A DNA stretch of 64,000 nucleotides from Blastobasis lacticolella. Lineage: Eukaryota > Arthropoda > Insecta > Lepidoptera > Blastobasidae. Below the pieces are notes generated by a model that was not told the origin of the DNA, searched no databases, and saw only the letters and a program-made list of their open reading frames with translations. The stretch lies in the NCBI GenBank assembly GCA_905147135.1, contig LR990061.1:1-64000 (forward strand), in the 5' to 3' direction. Position 1 is the stretch's first letter; every line of letters starts with the position of its first letter. Positions 33,483 to 44,825 of the stretch are shown here, piece after piece. The position numbers and the translations under genes were made by a program.

Positions 33483-33688
33483 ATGAGGGCCTGTCCGCTG
33501 GATCGGTCGCGGGCGGGCGGATCGCGCTCGGGCGGCTCGCGGCGCGCGGCCGCGGCGGCGGCGGCGGCGGCGGCCGCAGCGGCAGAGGCCAAGTTGCAGG
33601 ATGTGACATTCAACGACCTCATGCAGGAATGCAAGTACAACCCACCTGGCGCGCGACTCTCCGGCCGTCTCCGTGGAGTGCTTGAGAA
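33483..33688 (+). CDS. Fem-1: FEM-1 homologue, coding exon 1
   Basis: Start of a protein of the FEM-1 family, substrate receptors of CUL2-RING ubiquitin ligases that recognise C-terminal degrons. Exon 1 encodes a basic Arg/Ser/Gly stretch, a run of 13 Ala encoded by GCG/GCC, and then QDVTFNDLMQECK, which aligns loosely with the N-terminal helix before the first ankyrin repeat. The exon ends GAG-AA at a GTGAGT donor (33689), and the split codon AA|G joins exon 2 at 41661 in frame. An in-frame ATG at 33399 also exists; 33483 is preferred because it begins the GC-rich coding-like part. The four exons give 2088 bases, or 695 aa, against about 620-670 aa for usual family members. Confidence 0.75.
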
Positions 33689-33897
33689 GTGAGTCAGTTT
33701 CCTAATGATTTTCAGACGTTTTGTTCAGTTGAGGCTACGGCCAATCGGATTTTTTCTGCTTGATAGCCAGTGTAAGTCAGATGGTGGTTGGAGTGTACAA
33801 CATTGGCAGAAGTGCAATGATGTGGCTTCTGTTATATTTTAGCTTACAAAGGTGAGTTACATACTAAGGGTGGTATGATTTTCACACGCCGTGGATG

Positions 33898-34207
33898 GAC
33901 GACCTGAGTGGTTCAGTTGGTTAACATGCCGATCCCGAGTTATTTTCCCGGCCAAGCAAAAATTGAAATGAAAATACATTTTTTGTCTCAGGACACCACA
34001 TCACAAGTTCACAATACACATATAATTACAGACAGTAAACAATACACAATACAGATAGCATCGGAATTGAAATGATGAATTTAAATTTCTGTTGCGAGTC
34101 TTTGTGTATACAACACACAAAAGTATTAAGTAGTTTATCAGTTATCTAACACCCATAACACAAGTTTGCTTACTTTTGCGGCTAGATGGTGCTATGTAAA
34201 TTTGTCC
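33898..34207 (+). mobile_element. Degraded tRNA-like SINE in FEM-1 intron 1
   Basis: Plus-strand head GACCTGAGTGGTTCAGTTGG (box A-like) with a damaged box B, a body with TTTCTGTT and AGTTATCTAACACCCATAAC blocks, and the tail GCTAGATGGTGCTATGTAAATTTGTCC. It is the same family as the copies at 9.5 kb and 60.4-61.2 kb, but more diverged. Confidence 0.7.
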
Positions 34208-34218
34208 CAATATCAAGA

Positions 34219-34312
34219 TGGTAATTAGTCACCACTGCCTATGGACATCAGCAACACCATTGGTATCACCAATGGGTTGCCCACCTAAAGAGACCTTCAA
34301 TATTATGGTTTG
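34219..34312 (+). repeat. Fragment of a dispersed repeat
   Basis: Contains 'caccactgcctatggacatcagcaacacc' followed by 'ttgcccacctaaagagacc'. Related pieces occur at about 45,595-45,640, 53,590-53,700, 57,695-57,755 and 61,408-61,540. I recognise this as a repeat common in Lepidoptera but cannot name its class. Confidence 0.55.
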
Positions 34313-34679
34313 GAGAAATCTGGGTTGGAGTGTAGCAAAGGGGGCGCTGAGGAAAAAAAGACTTGTAAAATTTGTGTACATGGCATCCACCTGATGGTGC
34401 TAAGAACTTAATCAGAAAACCAAAGTAGATTTGTATCAACACTATGACCCTATATTACCCTTCAGGAAACCATGTTAAAAAGGAGACACACGGTGAGTAA
34501 ACACCCTTTATAATTGATAAGTGACTATTTTTTCAAATATCTTTCCAAGAACACAGAGCTTTGAGATGGGTGGGTCTATACTGCGATAGTAATGAACAAT
34601 CGAATCAACCTCCCTTGTGTACAGGTCTTATTAGCCCCTTTTTTATATCTTTGGGTGACATCCTTGGCTCAACGATTTT

Positions 34680-37600
34680 GAGCCAGTGGGGTAGATAAAT
34701 TATCAGCACACTCCTTAATGAAGTAAGGATGCAGCTCATCAAAGCTTGTGCCAATTGCAAATTTAAACCCTCTTGAGATACTTAAGAACAGTATTTGTAG
34801 ATAGATTAATAGTTGAAATATCAACAGGAGAATTGACTACTCACAAATTTGCGCCAGAAAAATCACATGATGGAGGTTCCAAAAATAAAATTGTTACATG
34901 AATGCTGTATAACCATAGTCAGAAACTTTATCACCTAGTTATTCTTTCCGGAATAGAGTTATAGTCAGATTTCAATTTAACAAATGACGTTTAGGGTCCT
35001 TTATAATTTTCTCTTCACAAAGCGTAATATAAAATTTATAATAATCTCTCTCTAAACCTTTGACTCTTAATATGTCTTTAATTTAGATTAAAAGCACGAG
35101 ATAACTGCAATACATGTTTAATAGAGCTAAGTAGCATAATAAGTGACATATTGTCCAACTACCTGCATTATATCATCTTATTCTAAAATAAGGTAAACAA
35201 GCAGATACTACTCTCACTTGCATACATAACATACCTGGTCCTTTAAGCTAGACAAATCTAGTATTTAAAAATTAATTATATAATTAAGAAAGATAACAAC
35301 GATTATTATTTTTATATGTAAACCCAACACCTATTTAATCTAAATTTAGTCAAGAATCATACTGTTGCTGATGACTCTGCTGATAATGATGACCTCCGAT
35401 AAGGTGATGTCGAATATACATTTAATCTATTTCTGATCTTCCCAACACCCTCCAAATGTACATCTGCTGACTGTGGGATTCCCAACAACTCAGCCCATTT
35501 ATCTGAACTCGTGATCTCAATATAATATTTTTGCTCATTTCGGCTTCTGCCTCATCAGATATTTGTGAGTCTCCCCTTGCCTCTTCTGGGGTTTGAACAC
35601 CTGTTTCCTCACCCGGTCCAATCCATCATTCAGTTTTGACCCTATAATAAGATGGTCCGTCTTTCTCTAATACCCTTCCCGGCAACCACCGCGGTCCTTC
35701 ACTATAATTTTTGTACATCACCCGGTAACCAACTTGTGCTTCTCTTTGTTTTCTATTAGTATTGTTAGCTAACTGCTGTTCTATTTTTTCTTTTGATTAT
35801 TGTCAGGATGGACTGTGTCTAACAATGTGCGCAAGCGTCTATTTATCAGTAGTTCTGCGGGACTCTTGTTTGTGCCAGCGCAAGGGGTAACCCGAAGTCC
35901 AAGTAACATGTTAGGTATCTTGATGTCCCATGACAAGTCATTCATTTTGCGAAGCTTCTCTTTAACGGTCTGTACCATTCTTTCAGCTAAACCAATCGTC
36001 GCTGGATGATACGGGGCAGTCGTTGCATGTCTTATGTTGTTGGCATTTAAAAAGTATTTGATTTTATCCATTATCAGATACAACTGTCTCACATAATCCA
36101 TGTGTAGCGAAGAACATTCTTAAATGCCGAATAACTGTTGTTGAAGTTGTGTTGCTTATCAGGAACACTTCTGACCAGCGAGAAAAGGTATCTACTACAA
36201 TTAAAAAGGTTTTATTTTGGAACGGACCCGCAAAATCAACATGGATTCTTGACCATGGACTGCTTGGTGATATACATTCGTGACTTGTCTTGGTAGGCAT
36301 GTGTCTATTCTCCAAACATTTAGTACAATTCGCCACAAGTTTCTCGACATCGTTGTTTAAGTGTGGCCACCAAACATATCTTCTCGCCAATGCTTTCGAT
36401 TGGACCATTCCATTGTGGGTTTTGTGCAACACATTCAAAATAGCTGCCTGCAAAGAAGTTGGAATTACCACACGACATCCCAGCAACAAACACCCATCAT
36501 GCAAGGATAATTCAGATCGTTGTAGCCAATAAGTGCGCAGACCCTCTTCCATAATCTAAGCAGGCCATCCCCGCAAGACATAATGCACCACTCGTCATAA
36601 ATACTTGTCTTTGGCAGTCTCTGCTGCTATATGTGTTCTTCGTTATATGGAAAATCAGCCGGTGTTTCCGCCATGAGCAACACGTCACACATATGTGGCT
36701 CATCTTGATCTAGAATCGGTTGTGGCCAGCGACTCAAACTGTCTGCGTTTCCAATTTGTGATCCTCGTTTATATACTATCCTGTGATCGTGTGATGTCAG
36801 GACTTACAAGATTCCTGTACTAGCCTTCACGCCAAAAGCAAGTCGTTGCACGGTGTACAGTGCTTTGCACGTGTTCAAGGTGAGCAATTTTGCCGTTTCC
36901 TCATCCACGACTACTTGCGTGTAGGCACGTCCCAAATCTAATGTCATGAAATATTTGCTTCCAGCGACAATGGCCAATACTTCATTCGACGTAGGCATGG
37001 TAAGTGTCTGATTCGGTCGCCTGGTTGACTGTGCTTCGGTAATCTCCACACAACCGAATATCACCTGCCCTTTTAATGATAGGTACAACGGGTGTAGCCC
37101 ATTCAGAGAACGACACTGGGCGCAGCACGCCTTCGACCACTAGACGGTTAATTTCATTTTCAACTCTGCCTTTGATAGCGAATGGAACGGACGAGCTTTA
37201 AGAAATTTGGGTGTAACATCAGGTTTAACGTGTATAGTTACGGGTTTGCTACGGTAAGTACCCAGTCCATCTTTAAACACTTCAGTGTGCTTTGCAATAA
37301 TTCTATCTATTTGTAAGGGTATCAGCTGATGCACTCGGTGATTCCTATAGGTTAGCGGAAACACGCTAAAGGAAACCAGCTGATGCACTCGGTGATTCTT
37401 ATACGTTAACGAAAACACGCTGCAGCGACAACCTCGAATAAATCATTAATGGTATCCAGTTGCTAGGTCCTGGCGTCCTGCATTACTTAACAACATCGTT
37501 GCTATCCTGCTAAGGTTCCGACAATGTAAATGCCTACGTAGCATTGCATACTGGCGCTGACGTGGAGAAAATATCTCGCCAAATCGTTATTCAAATCTGA

Positions 37601-38402
37601 GCCAGTTCTTTAAGTTTCTAACAATACACGTTTTATATTTTAAATGAAACGTTGATGTAGGTACGTTGTGTTGGCTGTTTGTTTGCGGCCTCGCCATGTT
37701 ATGGTGCTGGCGGAGGGCAGGAAGGGAACGCCAAGCGCACCCCGCCCGACCCACACTGCCACTTCCCGTCAGCTAGATGCAGCTAGGTCTCAGCCATTCT
37801 TTGCCCACTCGCCAGGCTTGCGCATCTATGTATGGCGTACGTGACGGAGACCTAACTCACGTGGTCGCGGAAAGCCAGGTGGGTTGTCATTCGTATCGTA
37901 CTTGTTATTAAGTCCGAATAGTAAGTGTGAATAATTTTATACGGGGCCCCCTACCGACCGATCTCGAATGAAAAATAACTACAATGTTAAAATTAATCGA
38001 CTCAACAAACGTTCGTGTAACCGACAATAATAAGTAGGGGCGGTCGCGAGTCCGCCGTACTTTACAACGCGGTCTCGTCTCTGCGCGCAGGATGTCGCCG
38101 ACCGCGCGGCGGGCGCTGGTGACCCGCACGCGCGACGGCTGCGCGCCGCTGTTCGCGGCGGCGCGGCGCGGGAACGCCGAGGTCGTGGAGTACCTCGTGT
38201 ACGTCTGCTGCGCCGACCTCGAGCAGCAAGGCGTGTTCGTGGCGCCCGTCGACCGCGTCGCGCACCGCATGACGCCGCTGCGGGCCGCCGCCGACGCGGG
38301 CCGGCTGCCCGCCGTGCGCGTGCTCGCCGACGCGGGCGCCGCCGTCGACGCCGACTCCGAACGCCTCATCAGCATCGCCGTGCAGTCGGAGCGGCTCTGC
38401 GC
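34680..38402 (+). repeat. Segmental tandem duplication, copy A
   Basis: From 'gagccagtggggt' to within a copy of FEM-1 exon 2. It matches copy B (38,658-42,081) over intronic sequence, a minus-strand Ty3/gypsy pol remnant and the exon 2 acceptor with about 260 bases of exon. Copy A carries about 450 extra bases at roughly 37,440-37,900 and lacks the MITE found in copy B. Confidence 0.88.
35690..37418 (-). pseudogene. Ty3/gypsy-like pol remnant (copy A)
   Basis: In element order: an RT start (about 37,418-37,140, HTEVFKDGLGTY then VTIHVKPDVTPKFLKARP), an RT middle with FMTLDLGRAYTQVVVDE and LAFGVKASTGIL (37,088-36,804), and after a deletion of the rest of RT and RNase H an integrase (36,552-about 35,790). 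The integrase has an HHCC-like part (NVLHKTHNGMVQSKALARR, CTKCLENRH), the core HVDFAGPF and VVDTFSRW, and YHPATIGLAERMVQTVKEKL. Frames are broken near 36,080, just after the second catalytic Asp (VVSDNG), by a deletion. No LTRs recognised. Not functional. Confidence 0.75.
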
Positions 38403-38439
38403 GTGTGGGAAGCTGAAGGACACCGCTCATACAAAGTAG
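38091..38439 (+). pseudogene. Duplicated, truncated copy of FEM-1 exon 2
   Basis: Starts after an intact acceptor (ctctgcgcgcag), as true exon 2 does, and begins MSPTARRALVTRTRDGCAPLF. It follows exon 2 through the first ankyrin repeats to DAGAAVDAD, then jumps to a stretch equivalent to TCLINAVQSERLCA about 36 codons further on, diverges, and stops at TAG (38,439). Spliced from exon 1 it would be in frame and give a short protein of about 184 aa. It could be a pseudo-exon or an alternative last exon; the sequence alone cannot tell. Confidence 0.75.
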
Positions 38440-38787
38440 TGACTGAATGGAGCTACATATAAGAGAAATGCGTGGCACTTGAAACCCACTACCACCTCCA
38501 CAGATCAAAGTCCGAAGATCCCAGTGGCAGCGGCAGCAAGTTCAATTGAAGTACCACCAGTAGAGGAGCCCACAGAAGAGGAGATGGAGATGCTGCTGCT
38601 ACAGCCTACACTGCAAAGGCCAGCACCAGCTTCGCCACTGATGATTCAACCGTGAACGAGCCAGTGGGGTGGATAAATTATCAGCACACTCCTTAACGAA
38701 GTAAGGATGCAGCTCATCAAAGCTTGTGCCCATAGGAAATGTAAACCCTCTTGAGGTACTTCAGAACAGTATTTGTGGATAGATTAA

Positions 38788-38873
38788 CCGCTCACGTCCC
38801 AAGTATCCGCTGATCTATTGTTATCAATTGTTCTCGCGACCCACTCACTGATGTGTCGCTGGGACGTGACAGG
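38788..38873. mobile_element. 86-bp MITE with TTAA target duplication
   Basis: TTAA at 38,784-38,787 and 38,874-38,877 flanks an 86-base insert with terminal inverted repeats CCGCTCACGTCCCA and CCTGTCACGTCCCA. Copy A has the empty site (agaTTAAtagttg, 34,804-34,807). TTAA targeting is the hallmark of piggyBac-type elements, so this is probably a small non-autonomous member. Confidence 0.85.
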
Positions 38874-39822
38874 TTAATATGTAGTTGAAATATCAACAGG
38901 AGAATCGACTACTCACAAATTTACCCCAGAAAAATCACATAATGGAGGTTCCAAAAACTGAGTAGAAATATAATTAAAATTGTTACATGTATGCTGTATA
39001 ACCATAGTCAGAAACTTTATCACCTTGTTATTCTTTCCGGAATAGAGTTATAGTCAGATTTCAATTTAACAAATGACCAAAAGTGTTTAGGGTCCTTTGT
39101 AATTTTCTCTTCAGAAAGCGTAATATAAGATTTATAATAATCCCTCTCTAAACCTTTGACTCTTAATATGTCTTTAATTTAGAATAAAAGCACGAGATAA
39201 CTGCAATACATGTTTAATAGAGCTAAGTAGCATAACAAGTGACATATTGTCCAACTACCTGCATTATATCATCTTATTCTAAAATAAGGTAAACAAGCAG
39301 ATACTACTCTCACTTGCATACATAACATACCTGCTCCTTTAAGCTAGACAAATCTAGTAATTAAAAATTAATTATATAATTAAGAAAGATAACAACGATT
39401 ATTATTATATGTAAACCCTATTTAATCTAAATTTAGTCTAGAATCATTATTTTGCTGATAACTCTGCTGATAATGATGGCCTCCGATAAGGTGATCTCGA
39501 ATGTACATTTAATCTATTTTTTATCTTCCCAACACCCTCCAAATGTACATCCGCTGACTGTGGGATTCCCAACAATTCAGCCCATTTATCTAAACTCGGG
39601 ATCTCAATATAATATTGTCGCCCGTTTCGGCTTCTGCCTCATCAGATATTTGTGAGTCTCCCCTTCCTCTTCTGGCGTTTGAACACCTGTTTCCTCTACT
39701 CCACTTCCTTCCCCTTCTTGTCCATCATTAATCTCAGCCATCTTAATCATCTGGTCAATATGTAATTAATAACCAATCCATCATTCGGTTATGACCCTAT
39801 AATGAGATGGTCCATCTTTCTC

Positions 39823-41400
39823 TTATACCCTTCCCGGCAACCACCGCTGGCCTTCACTATAATTTCTGTACATCACCCGGTACCCAACTTGTGCTTCTCT
39901 TTGTTTTCTATTAGTATTGTTAGCTAACTGCTGTTTTATTTTTTTCTTTTGTTTATTGTCAGGGTGGACTGTGTCTAACAATGTGCGCAAGTTCTGCGGG
40001 ACTCTTGTTTGTGCCAGCGCAAGGGGTAACCCGAAGTCCAAGTAACATGTTAGGTGTCTTGATGCCCCATGACAAGTCATTCATTTTGCGAAGCTTCTCT
40101 TTAACGGTCTGTACCATCCTTTCAGCTAAACCATTCGTCGCTGGATGATACGGGGCAGTCGTTGCATGTCTAATGTTGTTGGCATTTAAAAAGTCTTTCA
40201 TTTCCTGAGATACAAAAGCTGGAACAGCTGTCTCACATAACCCATGTGTAGCGAAGAACATTCTTAAATGCCGAATAACGGTTGTTGAGGTTGTGTTGCT
40301 TACCAGGAACACTTCTGGCCAGCGAGAAAAGGTATCTACTATAATTAAAAAGGTTTTATTTTGGAACGGACCCGCAAAATCAACATGGATTCTTGACCAT
40401 GGACTGCTTGGTGATATCCATTCGCGACTTGTCTTAGTAGGCATGTGTCTATTCTCCAAACATTTAGTACAATTCGCCACAAGTTTCTCGACATCGTTGT
40501 TTAAGTGTGGCCACCAAACATATCTTCTCGCCAATGCTTTCGATTGGACCATTCCATTGTGGGTTTTGTGCAACACATTCAAAATAGCTGCCTGCAAAGA
40601 AGTTGGAATTACCACACGACATCCCAGCAACAAACACCCATCATGCAAGGATAATTCAGATCGTTGTAGCCAATAAGTGCGCAGACCCTCTTCCATAATC
40701 TAAGCAGGCCATCCCCGCAAGACATAATGCACCACTCGTCATAAATACTTGTCTTTGGCAGTCTCTGCTGCTATATGTGTTCTTCGTTATATGGAAAATC
40801 AGCCGGTGTTTCCGCCATGAGCAACACGTCACACATATGTGGCTCATCTTGATCTAGAATCGGTTGTGGCCAGCGACTCAAACTGTCTGCGTTTCCAATT
40901 TGTGATCCTCGTTTATATACTATCCTGTGATCGTGTGATGTCAGGACTTACAAGATTCCTGTACTAGCCTTCACGCCAAAAGCAAGTCGTTGCACGGTGT
41001 ACAGTGCTTTGCACGTGTTCAAGGTGAGCAATTTTGCCGTTTCCTCATCCACGACTACTTGCGTGTAGGCACGTCCCAAATCTAATGTCATGAAATATTT
41101 GCTTCCAGCGACAATGGCCAATACTTCATTCGACGTAGGCATGGTAAGTGTCTGATTCGGTCGCCTGGTTGACTGTGCTTCGGTAATCTCCACACAACCG
41201 AATATCACCTGCCCTTTTAATGATAGGTACTTCGGGTGTAGCCCATTCAGAGAACGACACTGGGCGCAGCACGCCTTCGACCACTAGACGGTTAAGTTCA
41301 ACTCTGCCTTTGATAGCGAATGGAATGGACGAGCTTTAAGAAATTTGGGTGTAACATCAGGTTTAACGTGTATTGTTACGGGTTTGCTACGGTAAGTACC
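39823..41400 (-). pseudogene. Ty3/gypsy-like pol remnant (copy B)
   Basis: Same remnant as in copy A. The integrase is open from 40,696 to 39,959: the HHCC-like region, HVDFAGPFQNKTFLIIVDTF, and YHPATNGLAERMVQTVKEKL. CETAV joins PAFVSQEM directly, so the SDNG with the second catalytic Asp, present in copy A, is deleted. The RT pieces at 41,208-40,948 and about 41,400-41,290 match copy A; RNase H is absent. Non-functional. Confidence 0.75.
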
Positions 41401-41660
41401 CAGTCAGTAAGTATCAGCTAACGCACTCGGTGATTCTTTACGTTAGCGAAAACACGCTAAGGGAAGCTGATGCACTCGGTGATATTGATACGTTAGCGAA
41501 TACACGTAAAGGGTGTAAGGGGTACCGACCGCTCTCAATAAATAATTACTACAATGTTATAATTAATCGACACAACAAACGTTCGTGTAACCGATGATAA
41601 TATGGAGGGGCGGTCGCGAGCCCGCCGGACTTTACGACGCGGTCTCGTCTCTGCGCGCAG

Positions 41661-43221
41661 GATGTCGCCGAGCGCGCGGCGGGCGCTGGTGACCCGCACG
41701 CGCGACGGCTGCGCGCCGCTGTTCGTGGCCGCGCGGCGCGGGAACGCCGAGGTCGCGGAGTACCTCGTGCACGTCTGCTGCGCCGACCTCGAGCAGCGCG
41801 GCGTGTACGCGGCGGCGGACGACCGCGTCGCGCACCGCGTCACGCCGCTGTGGGCCGCCGCCGTCGCGGGCCGGCTGCCCGCCGTGCGGGTGCTCGCCGA
41901 CGCGGGCGCCGCCGTCGACGCCGCCTCCGACTCCGGCTCCACGCCCGCGCGCTCCGCCTGCTACGTGTCGCACGGCGAGGTCGTGCGCTTCCTCGTGCAG
42001 CGCGGCGCCGACGTGCGCCGGCCCAACCACGACGGCGGCACCTGCCTCATCAACGCGGTGCAGTCGGAGCGGCTCTGCGCGTTCCTGCTGGAGCGCGGCG
42101 CGCCCGTGGACGCGCAGGACCTGCAGGGGAAGACCGCGCTGCACTACGCCGTGCAGGAGCAGCGGCTCGACACCGCGCGGCTGCTGCTGGCGCGCGGCGC
42201 CGACCCCGCGCTGCGCTCGCGCGCCGGCGACGACGCGCTGCGGCTGGCCGGGCTGCGCGGGGCGCCGGCGCTGCTGGCGCTGCTGGCCCCGCGCGGGTTC
42301 CCGGTGGCGCGCGTGGCCGACGCCTACGAGCTGCTCGGCGCCACGCACCTCGACGAGTACAACGACGTGAGCGCGGCGCTGGACGCGTGGCGGCACGCGA
42401 CGCGGCTGCGGCACCCGGCGGGCGGCGCGGCCGTGCCGAAGACGCCGGCGCCGCCGCCGCGCGAGGCGCTGGGCGGCGCGGTGGAGTGGCGCTCGCTGGC
42501 GGAGCTGGACGCGCTGGCGACGGACCTGGACGCGCTGCGGGCGCAGGCGCTGCTGGTGGCGGAGCGCGTGCTGGGCGCGGCGCACAAGGACACGGTGTTC
42601 CGCGTGATGTACCGCGGCGCGGCGTACCTGGACGCGCTGCGGTTCGGGCGCTGCGCGCGGCTGTGGCGCTGGGCGCTGGCGGAGCGCGTGGCGCTGGGGG
42701 GGCTGGCGGGCGGGTCGGCGGCGGCGGCGCTGTGCGCGGTGACGCGGCTGCTGGTGGACGCGGCGCGCGGGCGGCTGGAGCGCGCGCGGGCGCCGGCGGC
42801 GGCGGAGGCGGCGGCGGCGCTGGACGCGGCGGCGGCGGCGCTGCCCGCGGCGCGCGCGGCGCTGGGCGCGCGGCCCGCGTGCCGGCGGCGGGCGGAGGCG
42901 TTCGACCGCAGCCTGCGGTGCGTGGCGCAGCTGGCGTGGCTGCTGCAGGCGCTGTCGCCGGCGCTGGCGGAGGCGCGGCTGCGGCGGCTGGTGGCGGACG
43001 AGGTGCGGTCGGCGGCGACGAGCGACACGCTGCTGCACCTGGCGTCGTCGCGGCTGTGCACGGTGCGCTCGTCGTACTTCGCGGACGCGGACGGGGTGTT
43101 CCCGGCGCCGGCGCTGGTGCGGCTGCTGCTGCGCTGCGGCTCGCGGCCCAACGCGCGCAACGCGGCGCGCTCCACGGCGCTGCACATCGCCTCCATCCCC
43201 TACAACTACTCCCCGGAGCTG
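41661..43221 (+). CDS. Fem-1: FEM-1 homologue, coding exon 2 (main ankyrin exon)
   Basis: Acceptor ctctgcgcgcag, donor CTG|GTGAGT. It encodes ankyrin repeats (GCAPLFVAARRGNAEVAEYL; TPLWAAAVAGRLPAVRVL; TPARSACYVSHGEVVRFL; KTALHYAVQEQRLDTARLLL) and then the FEM-1 middle region with AYELLGATHLDEYNDVSAAL and ERVLGAAHKDTVFRVMYRG, which correspond to the ELLGA...D...AL and ERILG...YRGA..AD signatures of FEM1A-C. The last repeats follow (LLHLASSRL; LVRLLLRCGSRPNARN; STALHIASI). Third codon positions are almost all G or C, in sharp contrast to the AT-rich introns. The frame stays open past the donor to 43,536 by chance. Confident family call; paralogue A, B or C not assigned. Confidence 0.93.
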
Positions 43222-44631
43222 GTGAGTGTTCCGTTCCCTGCTGCGTTGGCGTGCCCTTGTCGAAAAATCTATAAACACCCGCCCTCGCCCTCGTCCCTAT
43301 GCATGCACTACCACTCCTGTGATTCGGCAAAAAGACGTAACTTACCTACTTTGCAAAGTCGTAGATCGTACTTAGAATCGAAATTAATTAAAATTGTTAA
43401 AAGTGACATAGATTCTTCTCCTCTTCTCGAACAAATTAACTTTAAGATACCACGCATCTCCTCACGTTCTAAAGACGCATTTTATATTGAGCACTGTACC
43501 ACAAACTATGCAAAAAAAGTTGATTATCAAACGTAAACGACTGTTTGTTTCTAAATTAAGAAAAAAGAAAGACGTGTGGCACTCGTGGACTGCCGCGGTA
43601 AAGCTATTGCATAGCATTTTTTATCAACTTATGCAATTATAATTATTTATTTATTTTATTTATGCAGTATTTTTTTTTTCTTTGATATTAATTTGAGCTA
43701 ATTAATGCAAGCTTCGTACAGTCGTAACATATACATACACGTTAAGGTTCAACTAGTCGCGGGCTCGAACTCACTCGTGGACTCGGCCAAAAGCACGCTG
43801 TCTCACCTAGCATTGTGTCAAAAAGAGATAGAATCAGTTATGAGCAGTTAGCAGCTAGTCTACACGCATACGTCTAGTCGCACGCACACAAACACCGTGC
43901 CGAAGTCTGCCGAACTGAAACGACGTTAGACGATGCACGGCTTTCAACGCCGCACCGCTGTGCCGGTCGGAGTGGGGGGTGTTAGGTTTTTTTCGTTACG
44001 GAATTTCTTGAATCGGTCGCCACGCTCAAAGCCCGCGATAAAAGCTAAGCAATAGCTTAATAACTAAAAGATAACCTAACCGACAGAAAAAGTCGAGTAA
44101 CTCCCGACCGACCTTAATTAAACTCCAATATATTCAAAACTACCCGCGGTGTTACTGAACCGGTTAATAAATAAATAAATAAAGAAACAATGATCTCCGA
44201 CCCGCCCGCCGGGCGTTGAGAATATGGCAACGACCTTCCCTTTCGGGGGAGAGACTCCAAGTTCTCCAGGGGCATAATATAGGCTGGGATGAAGATACAT
44301 AAATCAAAAATAAATGTTTCATTTTTTACTAAATAGAGTACATTTTTCTTATGGTAATCCGAGATATATACATACATTCGTTGGAGGACCGGTCCAAGAT
44401 TTTACCAAAAGAGCAGGATATTCCGATTCCTAAACTAGGATATGCCTGTATTTTAGGAATCGGTGCACCTGTTCCAATGCACCTACATAGTCCAGCAAAA
44501 AAATCCAAGATGAATTTCTACCTATATATAATGACGACGGGGGGGGCAAAGTCAAATATTGTTATTCAAGTTGGGTTAACACAAACACTTCCGAACGTCA
44601 ATACAAAACAAAATGTTTTGCGGCTTGGTAG
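43222..44631 (+). other. FEM-1 intron 2
   Basis: AT-rich non-coding sequence. About 44,195-44,285 is the reverse complement of a repeat also seen at about 58,600-58,680 (shared blocks 'gaaaggg' and 'ttgccatat' next to 'ggcgggcgg'). The rest shows no gene or recognisable element. Confidence 0.6.
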
Positions 44632-44825
44632 GTGGAGTCCCTGCTGGAGGGCGGCGCGCACCTGGACCAGCCCAACCGGTTCGGGGACTCGCCGCTGCAG
44701 GTGCTGGCGCTGCAGCGGGCGGCCGGCGGGGCCGGGGGGGGCGCCGGGGTGCGGCTCGTGCGCTACACCAGCCTGCGCTGCCTGGCCGCCACCGCCGTCG
44801 TGCAGGCCGGGATCTGTCCGCCACC
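44632..44825 (+). CDS. Fem-1: FEM-1 homologue, coding exon 3 (last ankyrin repeat, VHL-box region)
   Basis: Acceptor ggcttggtag, donor CCACC|GTAAGG. It starts in phase 0 after exon 2 and leaves two bases for exon 4. It encodes VESLLEGGAHLDQPN, matching the LVEAGAH.D..N repeat of FEM1, and YTSLRCLAATAVVQAG, which matches the SLKCLAARAV segment that forms the Elongin/CUL2-binding VHL box. A Gly/Ala-rich insert (RAAGGAGGGAG) sits between them and is unusual for the family. Confidence 0.9.

Larger units (their letters stand above)
38658..42081 (+). repeat. Segmental tandem duplication, copy B (contains the intact exon 2 start)
   Basis: Second copy of the unit that starts at 34,680. Its end merges into the full exon 2, so copy B, or the ancestral copy in its place, supplies the functional exon. 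A 255-base non-duplicated spacer (about 38,403-38,657) separates the copies. Confidence 0.88.

Noticed and set aside
41632..43330. Long open frames on the minus strand and in other plus frames across FEM-1 exon 2
   Set aside because: They are Arg/Ala/Pro-rich low-complexity readings caused by the very GC-rich codon use of the real exon; no domain is recognisable.
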